A stretch of 36,873 nucleotides of DNA from Desulfobulbus propionicus (lineage in GTDB: Bacteria; Desulfobacterota; Desulfobulbia; Desulfobulbales; Desulfobulbaceae): assembly GCA_002746685.1 (NCBI GenBank), contig PDQK01000014.1:1-36873 (forward strand), written 5' to 3'. Each line of letters opens with the position of its first letter. Within the stretch, counting starts at the first letter, position 1. This document shows positions 26,974-36,059 of the stretch, in pieces. The notes below the pieces were generated by a model. The model was not told the origin of the DNA, made no database searches, and worked only from the letters and a program-made list of their open reading frames with translations. A program made the translations under genes and the position numbers.

Positions 26974-28215
26974 ATGAAGAAAAAAGTAACAATAGCAGTT
27001 ATAGGCGGTGGCCCGGCAGGGCTGATGGCTGCTGGAGTAGCTGCAGAGCAAGGCGCCAGGGTTACAGTCTATGAAAAAATGAAAACCCCGGCCAGAAAAC
27101 TACGTATAACAGGAAAAGGACGGTGTAATCTTACCAATATTGCTCCTCATGCAGATTTTCTCAACCATTTTGGGCGATCAGGCCGATTTTTAAGACAGGC
27201 CTTTGGGGCTTTTTTTTCAGAAGATCTTATTTGCTTTTTTAAGGATTTGGGCCTTGATATTGGCTATGAGCGTGGCGGAAGAGTATTTCCAGCTTCAGGA
27301 GATGCCCAACTGGTTGCCCGTCTTCTTTTGGATTGGGTCAGAGCTGCTGGAGCTCGTATTCAAACAGGTACATCCGTAGACGAACTGGTTATTGAAAACC
27401 AGCAGGTAAAAGGGATTCTTTGCCATAATCAGTATGTACCTGCGGACAAAGTAATCCTGGCTACTGGAGGAGCAAGCTACCCACGAACAGGGTCTACTGG
27501 AGATGGATATCGATTTGCTGAAAAAGCAGGACACGCAGTGGTGCCTATTCGGCCTAATCTGGTACCGCTTCTGACTGACTATACTGGTCTGAAAAAGCTT
27601 GAAGGGCTGAACCTGCGCAATATTAATGCACGTATGTTTATTGATGGGAAACGAAAGACCCAGGCTTTTGGTGAGCTGACCTTTGTAAAAAGTGGGTTGG
27701 GTGGTCCCATAATACTCACATTGAGCGCGGTGGCCGTTGATGCGCTTATTGCAGGGAAAGGGGTACGCATAAACATCGATCTTAAACCAGCCCTTGATGA
27801 AGCCAAGCTTGAAGCCCGGCTCCTGCGCGATCTCCAAAAAAGACATAATGAAACCATGGGCAGCTTTTTGCGTGGCTTGTTACCGCACCCCCTGGTGCAA
27901 TGCTGTTTAGAGGAAACAGAGATAGGTGCTAGTCAGATGGCAGGTCAACTGTCTAGCCAGCAACGCAAGAAAATACGTTACTGGTTAAAAAACTGGCCCT
28001 TTACCATAACGGGTTTTGGAACCATAGAAGAGGCCATTATTACGGCTGGTGGAGTACACACCAGCGAAATTAACCCCAACACCATGGAGTCAAAAAAGGT
28101 AAAAGGCCTCTATGTTGCTGGAGAACTCCTTGATATCCAGGCAGATACCGGTGGATATAATTTGCAGGCAGCTTTCAGTACCGGTTGGGTTGCCGGGAAA
28201 GCATGTGTTGACTAA
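26974..28215 (+). CDS. BaiN/HI0933-family NAD(P)/FAD-dependent oxidoreductase
   Basis: The 413-residue flavoprotein begins with the dinucleotide-binding fold IAVIGGGPAGLMAAGVAAEQG. It has the family's KLRITGKGRCNLTN block, ATGGASYPRTGSTGDGY mid-protein, TAGGVHTSEINPNTMESK near the C-terminus, and VAGELLDIQADTGGYNLQ for FAD binding. These match the HI0933/YhiN/BaiN family, whose general physiological substrate is unknown. The gene stands alone and converges with the transglycosylase gene 28 bp downstream. Confidence 0.9.
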   Translation: MKKKVTIAVIGGGPAGLMAAGVAAEQGARVTVYEKMKTPARKLRITGKGRCNLTNIAPHADFLNHFGRSGRFLRQAFGAFFSEDLICFFKDLGLDIGYERGGRVFPASGDAQLVARLLLDWVRAAGARIQTGTSVDELVIENQQVKGILCHNQYVPADKVILATGGASYPRTGSTGDGYRFAEKAGHAVVPIRPNLVPLLTDYTGLKKLEGLNLRNINARMFIDGKRKTQAFGELTFVKSGLGGPIILTLSAVAVDALIAGKGVRINIDLKPALDEAKLEARLLRDLQKRHNETMGSFLRGLLPHPLVQCCLEETEIGASQMAGQLSSQQRKKIRYWLKNWPFTITGFGTIEEAIITAGGVHTSEINPNTMESKKVKGLYVAGELLDIQADTGGYNLQAAFSTGWVAGKACVD

Positions 28216-28242
28216 CTTTTACCTCATATCAGCAAAAAAAGG

Positions 28243-28860
28243 TCACATGTTGAGAAAGTGGATAAAATAGCCGTTTACCTTGCCAATCAGGTTTAAGGTT
28301 TCTTGATATTGCGGGGGGCGATTGTTGGTTATGGAATGTTCCCCAGCATTCCATGCCGCAACCACAAGGTCAAGCTTACCCTGGAATTGAAAGTTGTATT
28401 TAGAAATAAGATAGCAGGTCAGCAGGACATTTATTGCCGGGTTATACAGATCGTTTGGACGTAGATTCAGCAATCTATTGCGTGATACATATTTGAACCG
28501 GATATTTTTTTGCGCCAGTTCTGTGGCAGCCTGTTTACCAGTGGGAAAGGTGATTTGACATAACCCCCGGGCATCTTTAGGGGAAATCGCTTTGGGATCA
28601 CCGTTAGACTCGGCCAGCATGAGGGCGCGGATAAAATCGGCATTTACCTTATGTCCAGCTCTGAAATAGGCAATAGAACTGTAATATTGTATCAGATAAT
28701 CATATCTTGCAATTTTTTGTGACTGCTGATGAGTTACCTGAATGTTACGGTGTTTTTGTACATACCTGGACAGGGATGCCTCTGCCCAACCAGGTACAAA
28801 AAGGAGGAGAAGCACAAGCATGCAGCCATTAAGGAGTTCTCTGCGTTTACTCATATTCAT
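28243..28860 (-). CDS. Lytic transglycosylase (SLT domain)
   Basis: The 205-residue secreted protein has a signal peptide (cleavage near residue 28, after WAEA). Its SLT/lysozyme-like domain has the candidate catalytic Glu E84 in LAESNGDPKAISPKDARGLCQI, and AAWNAGEH later on, as in soluble lytic transglycosylases that cut peptidoglycan to anhydromuropeptides. It is short and lacks an obvious cell-wall-binding domain. The ATG overlaps the stop codon of the upstream aminopeptidase gene (ATGA), so the two are translationally coupled. ATG 28854 is an alternative start. Confidence 0.87.
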   Translation of the reverse strand: MNMSKRRELLNGCMLVLLLLFVPGWAEASLSRYVQKHRNIQVTHQQSQKIARYDYLIQYYSSIAYFRAGHKVNADFIRALMLAESNGDPKAISPKDARGLCQITFPTGKQAATELAQKNIRFKYVSRNRLLNLRPNDLYNPAINVLLTCYLISKYNFQFQGKLDLVVAAWNAGEHSITNNRPPQYQETLNLIGKVNGYFIHFLNM

Positions 28861-30176
28861 TTGGTAACGCAGCGGATGAGATCAGGTTCTGCTTGAAAAA
28901 AGGTGTTCATTGCCTCCAGTAGAAACCAACCATCAAGGTGTCCCACTGTTTCGCGGATTGAGTGCATACCAAGAGACGGTACCCCGATATCAACCGTTGG
29001 CACCCCGATGGTAGAGGCCGTCAACGGCCCAATGGTGGAACCGCATGCCATGTCGTTGCGCATTACAAACTCTTGAAACGGGATATGGGCCTGCTCGCAA
29101 ATGAGCTTGAACAGCCCGCTGCTTACGCTATCTGAAGCATATCGTTGGTTAGCGTTTTTCTTCAGCACCGGTCCCCGGTTGAGCTTGGGCAGGTGGTTGG
29201 CCTCATGTTTGGTGGGGAAATTTGGGTGGACAGCATGGGCGTTATCCACTGATAAAAATAAAGACTGGCTCATGACCTGGCTTAAGTGTGCCTGATCAGG
29301 ATACAGTCTTCCAAGTACCGAAGAGAGAAAGGTGCCCTGAGCTCCAGTTGTTGAAACCGATCCTACCTCTTCGTTATCGTTGAGCACAATCATACAATCT
29401 TCAAGCCCGGCAGTGCTGGTTGCCGCATCTATGAGTACGTAACAGGAAAGCAGGTTGTCAAGTCTGGAACCACAGATGAATTCCTGGTTGTAGCCAATTT
29501 GTGCTGGTGGCTGGGTATCATAGAGGAACAGGTCAAAGTCAAGCACGGAGCCTTTTTTTGCCTGGGGATATTCGTGCTGGAGTTGCTTGTGAATGAACTG
29601 ATAAAAATCGAGCTCTTGGTCATTATTGTGATCAAGGAGAAAGATAGGCGTGATATCTGTTTGTTTGTTGATGGCTCGCTTGGTGTTGGCTTCCCTGTCA
29701 AGATGGATGGCCAGGCTGGGGATGGTTGCAATGGGACGCTTGAAATCAATAATATCCGTTGCCAACCCGCCACGTTCTGTTTTCCAACTTACCTTACCAG
29801 CCAGAGACAGATCTCTGTCAAACCAGGGATTTAAAAGAGCGCCGCCATACACTTCGATCCCGAATTGGACGTAGGAATGGGTTTTGCTGGTGGGATTAGG
29901 TTTGATTTTTAAACATGGGCTATCAGTATGTGCCCCTGCCATACGTAAAACCTGGTGGGGATGCGGGCTATGGGTTAAATGAAACGCGATCAGGCTGGAT
30001 TTATTGCGGGTCACATAATACGAACCAGGCTGCAGGGGAGTCCAGCAGTCTTCTTCGTGCAGCTGTTTAAAACCATTGGCTGCAAGGATTTCCTCACTGG
30101 TTTTAACCGCATGAAAAGGAGTGGGAGAGTTCTGGATAAAGCTACAAAGGCCTTGGATAAATTCAGTGGGCGGCAT
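28857..30176 (-). CDS. apeB: M18-family aminopeptidase (aspartyl aminopeptidase type)
   Basis: This cytoplasmic metallo-aminopeptidase releases N-terminal residues, often acidic ones. The 439-residue product keeps the dinuclear metal ligands of the family: AGAHTDSPCLKI, GSRLDNLLS, NDNEEVGS, SVDNAHAVHPN and the late SLGMHSIRETVG. Length is typical of bacterial M18 enzymes. It is followed, with a 4-nt overlap, by the lytic transglycosylase. Substrate preference cannot be read from the sequence. Confidence 0.92.
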   Translation of the reverse strand: MPPTEFIQGLCSFIQNSPTPFHAVKTSEEILAANGFKQLHEEDCWTPLQPGSYYVTRNKSSLIAFHLTHSPHPHQVLRMAGAHTDSPCLKIKPNPTSKTHSYVQFGIEVYGGALLNPWFDRDLSLAGKVSWKTERGGLATDIIDFKRPIATIPSLAIHLDREANTKRAINKQTDITPIFLLDHNNDQELDFYQFIHKQLQHEYPQAKKGSVLDFDLFLYDTQPPAQIGYNQEFICGSRLDNLLSCYVLIDAATSTAGLEDCMIVLNDNEEVGSVSTTGAQGTFLSSVLGRLYPDQAHLSQVMSQSLFLSVDNAHAVHPNFPTKHEANHLPKLNRGPVLKKNANQRYASDSVSSGLFKLICEQAHIPFQEFVMRNDMACGSTIGPLTASTIGVPTVDIGVPSLGMHSIRETVGHLDGWFLLEAMNTFFQAEPDLIRCVTK

Positions 30177-30239
30177 AATTATAAGATTCCAGGTGATAAA
30201 ATGCGTTAAGAAGTGGGTTCACAAACGCAAAACTGTGCA

Positions 30240-30968
30240 TCAGGCTGTGGCGCTAAATGGCGTGTACTCCTCTGGGGGCGGGGGTGCTTCAGTCTTTTCT
30301 ACCGAAGTTGTACCATCCTCGTTTTCAGGTCGATCGCCCTTAACCGGGCTGGCTTCAGCTCGCTCTTCAGCCTGCATTGCAACCCGTGCTGCTGCTTCTT
30401 TCTGGGTGGCTGAAGCAGCTACCTGACGGTCTTTTGCTGAAGGTGAAGCCGGCGCAAGGGCTGCTTTACGAACGACCTGCATTTTTGCGATGGTTGCCTC
30501 TGGAGTGCGTTCTTCACTTATGTCGATTTGCACCTCACCACCTACAGCATATCGTTTGCCATCAGGGCCTTTCTGATAGGTGTACTGTGGTCCACCAGCA
30601 GCATATTGCCCGGCAGCAGAAAGATGGGCCTGCTCGTGGGTCCGAACTTCTCGATCACGTGCTTGCAGTTCTTCCACCTGCTGCTGTTCTTCCGGGGTAA
30701 GTTGTGTGGCGGGCTCGTCAGCAGAAGGCTGATCGCTGCTTTTTGCTGTTTGCTCTTTACCTGATGCTGCGGCACGAGCCACTGCTTGTGGGGAAAGCGT
30801 CACCTTGTCCGCGGATTGCGAAGTGTGAGCTGAAGGCTCTTCACTTGATAAGTCTCTGGACGGAGAAACAGCTATCTGCTGAACGTGCTGTGAGTACAGA
30901 CCAGCTGGCAGGGAGGTCCCGCCTGAAGATGAGCAGGTGGTATATGAAGAAGTGATAGCTGATTCCAT
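30240..30968 (-). CDS. SprA-related putative metalloprotease
   Basis: The 242-residue protein has a conserved core at about 85-175 (REVRTHEQAHLSAAG, GPQYTYQKGPDGKRYAVGGEV). It matches the SprA-related catalytic-domain family, whose HEXXH motif (HEQAH, 111-115) suggests a zinc metallopeptidase. The flanks are low-complexity, Ser/Ala/Pro/Glu-rich and probably disordered. No signal peptide is visible. Function in this family is poorly established, and enzymatic activity here is inference from the motif. It is divergent from the glycosyltransferase gene at 31102. Confidence 0.75.
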   Translation of the reverse strand: MESAITSSYTTCSSSGGTSLPAGLYSQHVQQIAVSPSRDLSSEEPSAHTSQSADKVTLSPQAVARAAASGKEQTAKSSDQPSADEPATQLTPEEQQQVEELQARDREVRTHEQAHLSAAGQYAAGGPQYTYQKGPDGKRYAVGGEVQIDISEERTPEATIAKMQVVRKAALAPASPSAKDRQVAASATQKEAAARVAMQAEERAEASPVKGDRPENEDGTTSVEKTEAPPPPEEYTPFSATA

Positions 30969-31101
30969 GGTAATTGTGTGGTAACGGTGATATTAAGGAG
31001 ATAATAAGGTAAACGGAACCGGTTGTACAGATTGAAAACATTTTTGAGGTAAGAAAAAAGCATGGCAGGCCCAAAACACCTGCACATGATCCCAATCGCA
31101 G

Positions 31102-32237
31102 ATGGCAGATAAACGATATCATTACCTTTTTATAGAGCCCTATTATGGCGGCTCTCACGCATCTTTTCTCATCGGGCTGCAGGCTCACCTGGACTGTGAT
31201 TGTACCGTACTCACCTTGCCAGCCCGAAAATGGAAAATGCGCATGCAGTTGGCCGCTCCTCACCTGGCTGAGCAGGTCATTAACCTAGTTCGGGAGGGGC
31301 TCCACTGTGATGGCATACTTGCTTCCACCTTCATTGATGTAGCAGTGTTGCGAGCACTGCTGAGCAAAAATGGTATTCATTTGCCTATTGGTATGTATTT
31401 TCACGAAAACCAGTTTGCTTACCCCACCCGTCTTCAGGACAGAGGACAACATCAGTTTGCTGCTCTAAATTTTACCTCAGCTCTTTGTGCAGATGTTTTG
31501 GCTTTTAATAGCACATACAACCTGCATACTTTTTTAGCTGGTATCTCACGGTATCTTAAAAAAGCGGCAGATATGTCTTTAGATAACAGTGTTGCTGATA
31601 TCAGAGCAAAATCTGTGGTTCTTGCTCCAGGTATGGATTTTACCGATCTTGATTCCTGTGCAGTACATAAACAGAGCAAGCAAAAACCGGTAATTATCTG
31701 GAATCACCGCTGGGAATATGATAAGAATCCTGACGTTTTTTTCACCACGTTAATGCGGCTTTCTAAGCAAGGACTCCAGTTTGATGTGATCGTACTGGGA
31801 GAATCCTTTCGTGATATTCCCGAGATATTTCCCCTTGCAAAAGCTCAGCTGGCACAGCATATTCTTCATTTTGGGTATGTTCGTGACAGACAGAAATACT
31901 ACAAGCTGCTCACTCAGGGAACCATCGCAGTATCAACGGCCATTCATGAGTTCTTTGGTTTGGCAATGCTTGAAGCTGTGCGAGGGGGTGTGTGCCTTTG
32001 GTACCAGACAGGTTATCGTATAAGGAGCTTTTTCCAGCTTCCTATCGGTATGCCCCTGACCAGTTTGAAAAGAAGCTGGCAGGTCTTATTGCCGGCAATA
32101 AACAAATAGAACACACAACCAGTCTGGAACTGACTGAGCCCTATTCCTGGTCAAATGTAATCAAAGGGTATGAAAATTGGCTCAGTCGCTTGCACGAGCA
32201 GAGCTCACAAAAATACATTCCACCAAGGGAGCAGTAG
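31102..32237 (+). pseudogene. DUF3524 glycosyltransferase (tRNA-queuosine mannosyltransferase-like), frameshifted
   Basis: The N-terminal frame (31102 to about 31989) encodes FIEPYYGGSHASFL, GMYFHENQFAYPTR, WNHRWEYDKNPDVFF and STAIHEFFGLAMLEAVRGG. These are hallmarks of the DUF3524/GT4 family whose animal member (GTDC1/QTMAN) mannosylates queuosine in tRNA-Asp. The family continues as a P-L-x-P-x-R-L-S-Y-x-E-L-F-P segment, found here only in the -1 frame (CVPLVPDRLSYKELFP, to 32237). Restoring one G to the five-G run at 31984-31988 joins both parts into about 378 residues. The unrepaired frame ends at 32109 with an unrelated tail. This is either a true one-base deletion or a homopolymer sequencing error. 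The gene abuts the second shikimate kinase. Confidence 0.8.
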
Positions 32238-32750
32238 ATGAATATGAACATTATCCTGATCGGCTTTATGGGGGTGGGCAAGGGGCGAATTGCCCGCGCA
32301 CTGGCCCAGAAAACCGGTGCTTTTGCCATTGATACCGATGACTTGATTGAATCTTTAGTAAAAAAGAAGATCCGTAAGATTTTTGCCGAAGAAGGAGAGC
32401 CTTTTTTCAGGCAGCTGGAGCAGCGCACTGCTGACTGGATAAGGGAAAATGTCCAGTCTACCATTATTTCAACCGGTGGTGGCTTCTTTCAGGTAAACGG
32501 AATGAAAACACTTGGAGTTGTTGTGTATCTCCACTCCAATGTGGAAGAGATAATTAAGGCCATTGAGGCCCATAAAAATGCTGCCAGGAAGATTAAAAAA
32601 CGCCCTTTGCTACAGGATTTGGATAAGGCCAGGGAACTCTTTGCCGCTCGTCTTCCGTTATACCGTGAGGCTGCTGACATTGAAATCAATGTTGAAGGAA
32701 AAGCCCCTGAACAGGTCGCTGAGGAGCTTTTTGCACTGCTTGCCTCTTGA
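32238..32750 (+). CDS. aroK: Shikimate kinase family protein (second copy, altered P-loop)
   Basis: The 170-residue product has D32/D34 (DTDD), R58 (GEPFFRQLE), GGG at 80-82, R122 (KRPLL) and R138 (ARLPLYREAAD), so the shikimate site looks complete. However, the Walker A motif reads GFMGVGKG (9-16): the Ser/Thr after the lysine, which normally coordinates Mg, is Gly, followed by Arg. Activity is therefore uncertain. The ATG follows the stop of the glycosyltransferase gene directly, with GGAG overlapping that stop region. cobT follows 61 bp later. Compare the copy at 17203. Confidence 0.82.
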   Translation: MNMNIILIGFMGVGKGRIARALAQKTGAFAIDTDDLIESLVKKKIRKIFAEEGEPFFRQLEQRTADWIRENVQSTIISTGGGFFQVNGMKTLGVVVYLHSNVEEIIKAIEAHKNAARKIKKRPLLQDLDKARELFAARLPLYREAADIEINVEGKAPEQVAEELFALLAS

Positions 32751-32811
32751 GCATCCCGTGTATCTCAATTTGTTTTCACCAAAATGAAAAAACTGCCAGG
32801 AGGGCAGTGCC

Positions 32812-33891
32812 ATGCAGCAACAGAAAAATGTCGGATTTCTCGAAACAACGTGTAGAAAAATTTATCCCCAGGACACAGCCATACGGGATCAAGCAGCCAG
32901 GCGTCTTGAGCAGTTGACCATGCCATACTGGGCTTTAGGAAACCTTATGGACCTGGCCGTTGATCTTGCAGGAATGACAAGAAGCATGCATCCGCCTGTT
33001 AAAAATAAAAAAATTGTGGTTATGGCCGGAGATCATGGCGTCGTTGCTGAAGGCGTATCAGGGTATCCCGCAGAGGTAACGACCCAGATGGTGTACAACA
33101 TTATGAGCGGTGGGGCCGGTATTAATGCGCTAGCCGGTCAGGCCGGGGCTGAGGTGGTTATGGTTGACATGGGAGCCAAAGATGCGTTTACTGACCTGCA
33201 GGGTAAACCAGGGTTTATTGGCAAAAAAATAGCAAAAGGCACCCAGAATATGATGGTTGGCCCGGCCATGAGCCATACCCACGCCGTGATGACCCTTGAA
33301 GCCGGGATTGAGGTTGCCAATATGCTCAGTCCTGAAACCGATGTGTTTGGCACCGGCGAAATGGGGATCGGAAATACAACTCCCAGTAGTGCCATCGCAG
33401 CAATTGTGACAGGTAAATCTGTAGAGGACGTAACCGGAAGTGGTACTGGGATTGATGAAACGCAGCTGGCCCACAAAAGAGATGTCATAAAACAGGCAAT
33501 TGATGTCAATAAACCTGACTCTAAGGATGGGATTGATGTTTTAGCCAAGGTTGGCGGTTTTGAAATTGGTGGAATAGCTGGGCTCATTCTAGGTGCAGCG
33601 GCCCAGCAAAAACCCGTTGTTGTGGATGGTTTCATTGCTACTGCAGGAGCCTTAATAGCCTATTTAATTGAACCTTTTGTTCGTGACTACATTATTTTTG
33701 CCCATAAAAGTGTTGAACCGGGGCATACGTTTATGCATGAGAAAATGCAGCTTGCACCCCTTTTTGATTTGAAATTCAGGCTTGGGGAAGGAACTGGTGC
33801 GGCTTTTGCAATGAATGGTCTGGAAGCAGCAGTTGCATTGTTGACAGAAGTACGAACCTTTGCTGAAGCAGGGGTGAGCGGCAAAGCATAA
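32812..33891 (+). CDS. cobT: Nicotinate-nucleotide-dimethylbenzimidazole phosphoribosyltransferase
   Basis: CobT activates the lower-ligand base of cobamides by transferring phosphoribose from nicotinate mononucleotide. The 359-residue product has the family motifs VVMAGDHGVVAEGVSGYP, GEMGIGNTTPSSAI and the C-terminal LGEGTGAAFA containing the catalytic Glu. Length is typical. AGGAGGGCAG precedes the ATG. It is the only cobamide gene in the window. Anaerobes of this type often attach bases other than dimethylbenzimidazole, so the exact base is not predictable. Confidence 0.95.
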   Translation: MQQQKNVGFLETTCRKIYPQDTAIRDQAARRLEQLTMPYWALGNLMDLAVDLAGMTRSMHPPVKNKKIVVMAGDHGVVAEGVSGYPAEVTTQMVYNIMSGGAGINALAGQAGAEVVMVDMGAKDAFTDLQGKPGFIGKKIAKGTQNMMVGPAMSHTHAVMTLEAGIEVANMLSPETDVFGTGEMGIGNTTPSSAIAAIVTGKSVEDVTGSGTGIDETQLAHKRDVIKQAIDVNKPDSKDGIDVLAKVGGFEIGGIAGLILGAAAQQKPVVVDGFIATAGALIAYLIEPFVRDYIIFAHKSVEPGHTFMHEKMQLAPLFDLKFRLGEGTGAAFAMNGLEAAVALLTEVRTFAEAGVSGKA

Positions 33892-33930
33892 CTGAAAGTA
33901 CAAATTATTGTACTGGCTGGCCGTTGTTGC

Positions 33931-33959
33931 TTGACAGTGCATCTTTTCCGTATTATTTT
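33931..33959 (+). promoter_or_regulatory. Sigma70-type promoter for the gene at 34004
   Basis: TTGACA (33931-33936) and TATTTT (33954-33959) are separated by 17 nt. The site lies 45 bp before the GTG start of the following gene and after cobT has ended, so it serves the hypothetical protein specifically. Confidence 0.6.
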
Positions 33960-34003
33960 TTTCTGATAAACGTTATTATCTTCAGTGTCTCAACGGTGTT
34001 CGT

Positions 34004-34462
34004 GTGAAAAAGATATGCTGTTATAACATTATATTTCTAGCCTGTATGTTGGGGTTCAGTCATTTAGCTTATGGAAAGGAGGCCCAGCAGGCCACTTTAA
34101 TCACTCATGGCGAGGCTGCTCCAGGGTATGCTATTCCTTCATCGCTGTCTGAGGATGAGAGGTACTGGTTTGTAAAGTTTCAGGAAGGTAATCTGCTGGT
34201 TGATGGCTGGCAGGACATCACGAAAGCAATTCTGGATAAAACACCGGCTGATCAGGTTGAAAAGCAGAAGCAGCTACTTGCTGAGCTTGGCAATACAATT
34301 GGTTTGGAATGGTGTAAAGATAATGAAACGCGTGCCATTGATACCAGTATGCTCAAAAACTGGGCGACTCAGCTCAAAAAAACAGCAAAAAATAAACCTG
34401 AAGAGTTGGAGATCGTGCTCGTTACAATCAGTAACGAGGTGGCTTCACTTGCAATAGATTAA
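34004..34462 (+). CDS. Secreted hypothetical protein
   Basis: This 152-residue protein has a GTG start and a likely Sec signal peptide (about residues 1-24, LAYG|KE). The mature part is mainly helical by composition: SSLSEDERYWFVKFQEGN, then DGWQDITKAILD, an amphipathic KQKQLLAELGNTIGLEW segment and a Lys-rich stretch. I do not recognise the family. A dedicated promoter precedes it, and it converges with xseA 25 bp downstream. A periplasmic location is inferred and the function is unknown. Confidence 0.75.
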   Translation: MKKICCYNIIFLACMLGFSHLAYGKEAQQATLITHGEAAPGYAIPSSLSEDERYWFVKFQEGNLLVDGWQDITKAILDKTPADQVEKQKQLLAELGNTIGLEWCKDNETRAIDTSMLKNWATQLKKTAKNKPEELEIVLVTISNEVASLAID

Positions 34463-34487
34463 TTTCCTCCCTCCTGATGTCGTTTTC

Positions 34488-35819
34488 TTAATCAGGTTCA
34501 ACGCGGCAAGGTATTATGCCGTGGTGAACCTGAATGTGTATTTTCTCACCTGCTTTCACCTGTTCCTCACGGGTAATCACCGTTTTTCTTGCGTCTGTTT
34601 TACGTGCAATGGCGTACCCGCGTGATAAGGTTGCCAACGGGCTGACTGCGTCCAAGATAGCGGCTGTATTGTTCAACTGTTGCGTTTTTTTTTCTAACAC
34701 CAGGGCGACTTGATATGCCAACTTATGGCTGAGTGTCTGGATATGTTGCTCCTGGAGATGAAGGGCACTGATACTCCTGCTCCCTTTAAGCGTGGAAGCA
34801 CGTCTATCCAGCGTAGAGGTTAACTGTGACAGCTGAAGGGTTATACTTCTCTCCAGTCTATTTCCCAGGTGACTTACCCTGAGTAGCAGATTGTTAATGG
34901 GGTGGGGCAGGGCGGAGAATTTTTTCTGGCAGTATGTAAGCCGGTGGCTGTACCCTAGAATCTTTCCTTTTATAAGATGGAGCAATGAGCGTTTATGCTG
35001 CTCTAGAACACTTTTGAGTGCTTCCTGATCAGGAAGCAGCATCTCTGCAGCACCACTTGGAGTCGGGGCACGCAGGTCTGCAACAAAATCAGCTATGGTG
35101 AAGTCAATCTCATGTCCCACTGCACTGACAATCGGGATACGGGATGCATGGATGGTTCGCGCCAGCTGCTCGTCATTAAAACACCACAGGTCTTCTATTG
35201 ATCCGCCACCACGACAGAGCACAATAATATCTGTTTGATGCTGTTTATTCACTGCTTGGATGGCCTTTATGAGCTCCCCGGCAGCCTGTGGCCCCTGTAC
35301 TGCCGTTGGGTAGACAAAAAGCCTGGTAAAAGGGAAGCGGGTTCCTGCAATTTTTACAAAATCGTGAACTGCAGCTCCATCGGGAGAGGTGATCAGGGTT
35401 ATGTGTCCAGGATAGGTAGGGAGTGGTTGTTTTGCTGCTTGATCAAAAAGCTTTTCTGCAGCCAGTTTTTTCTTTAACTGCTCGTAAGCCAGGTGTAAAT
35501 CCCCGGCGCCCTTACAATCCACGGTATCAACGATGAGTTGGTATTCCCCTCGTGGCTCATAGACAGAAATTCGACCTCTGCACACCACCTGTTGTCCATC
35601 CTGAAGAGGAGCTGGTAAGTAGCGTTGCTGCATCTTAAACAAAACCGCTTTTATCTGTCCCTGGTTATCTTTTAAGGTGAAATAGAGGTGCCCTGAATAA
35701 GGCTTGCGCAAATTCGCTATTTCACCAGAAACAGAAAGAAAAGGGAATCGATCTTCCAGGAGAAAGCGGATCTGTCGATTGAGTTCTGAGACCGAGTAAA
35801 TATGTGGCATGGCATCCAT
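34488..35819 (-). CDS. xseA: Exodeoxyribonuclease VII large subunit
   Basis: XseA forms exonuclease VII with several small XseB chains and degrades single-stranded DNA to oligonucleotides. The 443-residue product has the N-terminal OB-fold (YSVSELNRQIRFLLE, ISVSGEIANL region), the catalytic core with LCRGGGSIEDLWCFNDE and VSAVGHEIDFTIADFVAD, a long coiled coil (about 270-390) and the C-terminal TLSRGYAIA segment. The start is ambiguous: TTG 35825, ATG 35819 or ATG 35810, none with a good ribosome-binding site. xseB is not adjacent. Confidence 0.94.
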   Translation of the reverse strand: MDAMPHIYSVSELNRQIRFLLEDRFPFLSVSGEIANLRKPYSGHLYFTLKDNQGQIKAVLFKMQQRYLPAPLQDGQQVVCRGRISVYEPRGEYQLIVDTVDCKGAGDLHLAYEQLKKKLAAEKLFDQAAKQPLPTYPGHITLITSPDGAAVHDFVKIAGTRFPFTRLFVYPTAVQGPQAAGELIKAIQAVNKQHQTDIIVLCRGGGSIEDLWCFNDEQLARTIHASRIPIVSAVGHEIDFTIADFVADLRAPTPSGAAEMLLPDQEALKSVLEQHKRSLLHLIKGKILGYSHRLTYCQKKFSALPHPINNLLLRVSHLGNRLERSITLQLSQLTSTLDRRASTLKGSRSISALHLQEQHIQTLSHKLAYQVALVLEKKTQQLNNTAAILDAVSPLATLSRGYAIARKTDARKTVITREEQVKAGEKIHIQVHHGIIPCRVEPD

Positions 35820-36059
35820 GAACAAGTATAGCTAGAGTGTGGGAAGAGGAAACGGTAAAGAGAGCGTCCATTATCCATTATTTAGAGCTTTTTGCAAGTG
35901 GGCTGTGTGTTTTCGTTTTTTGCACGCTGGAAGAATAATGGTTGGTGCATTTTTTTTAACCTGCAGTATAATCATAAGGTTGTGTAAAAAAAATCAGGGT
36001 TGGCATCAAGCGTCTTTGTGCTAATCTGCCTTGTATAAAAATTACGTTGAGATGGATCT

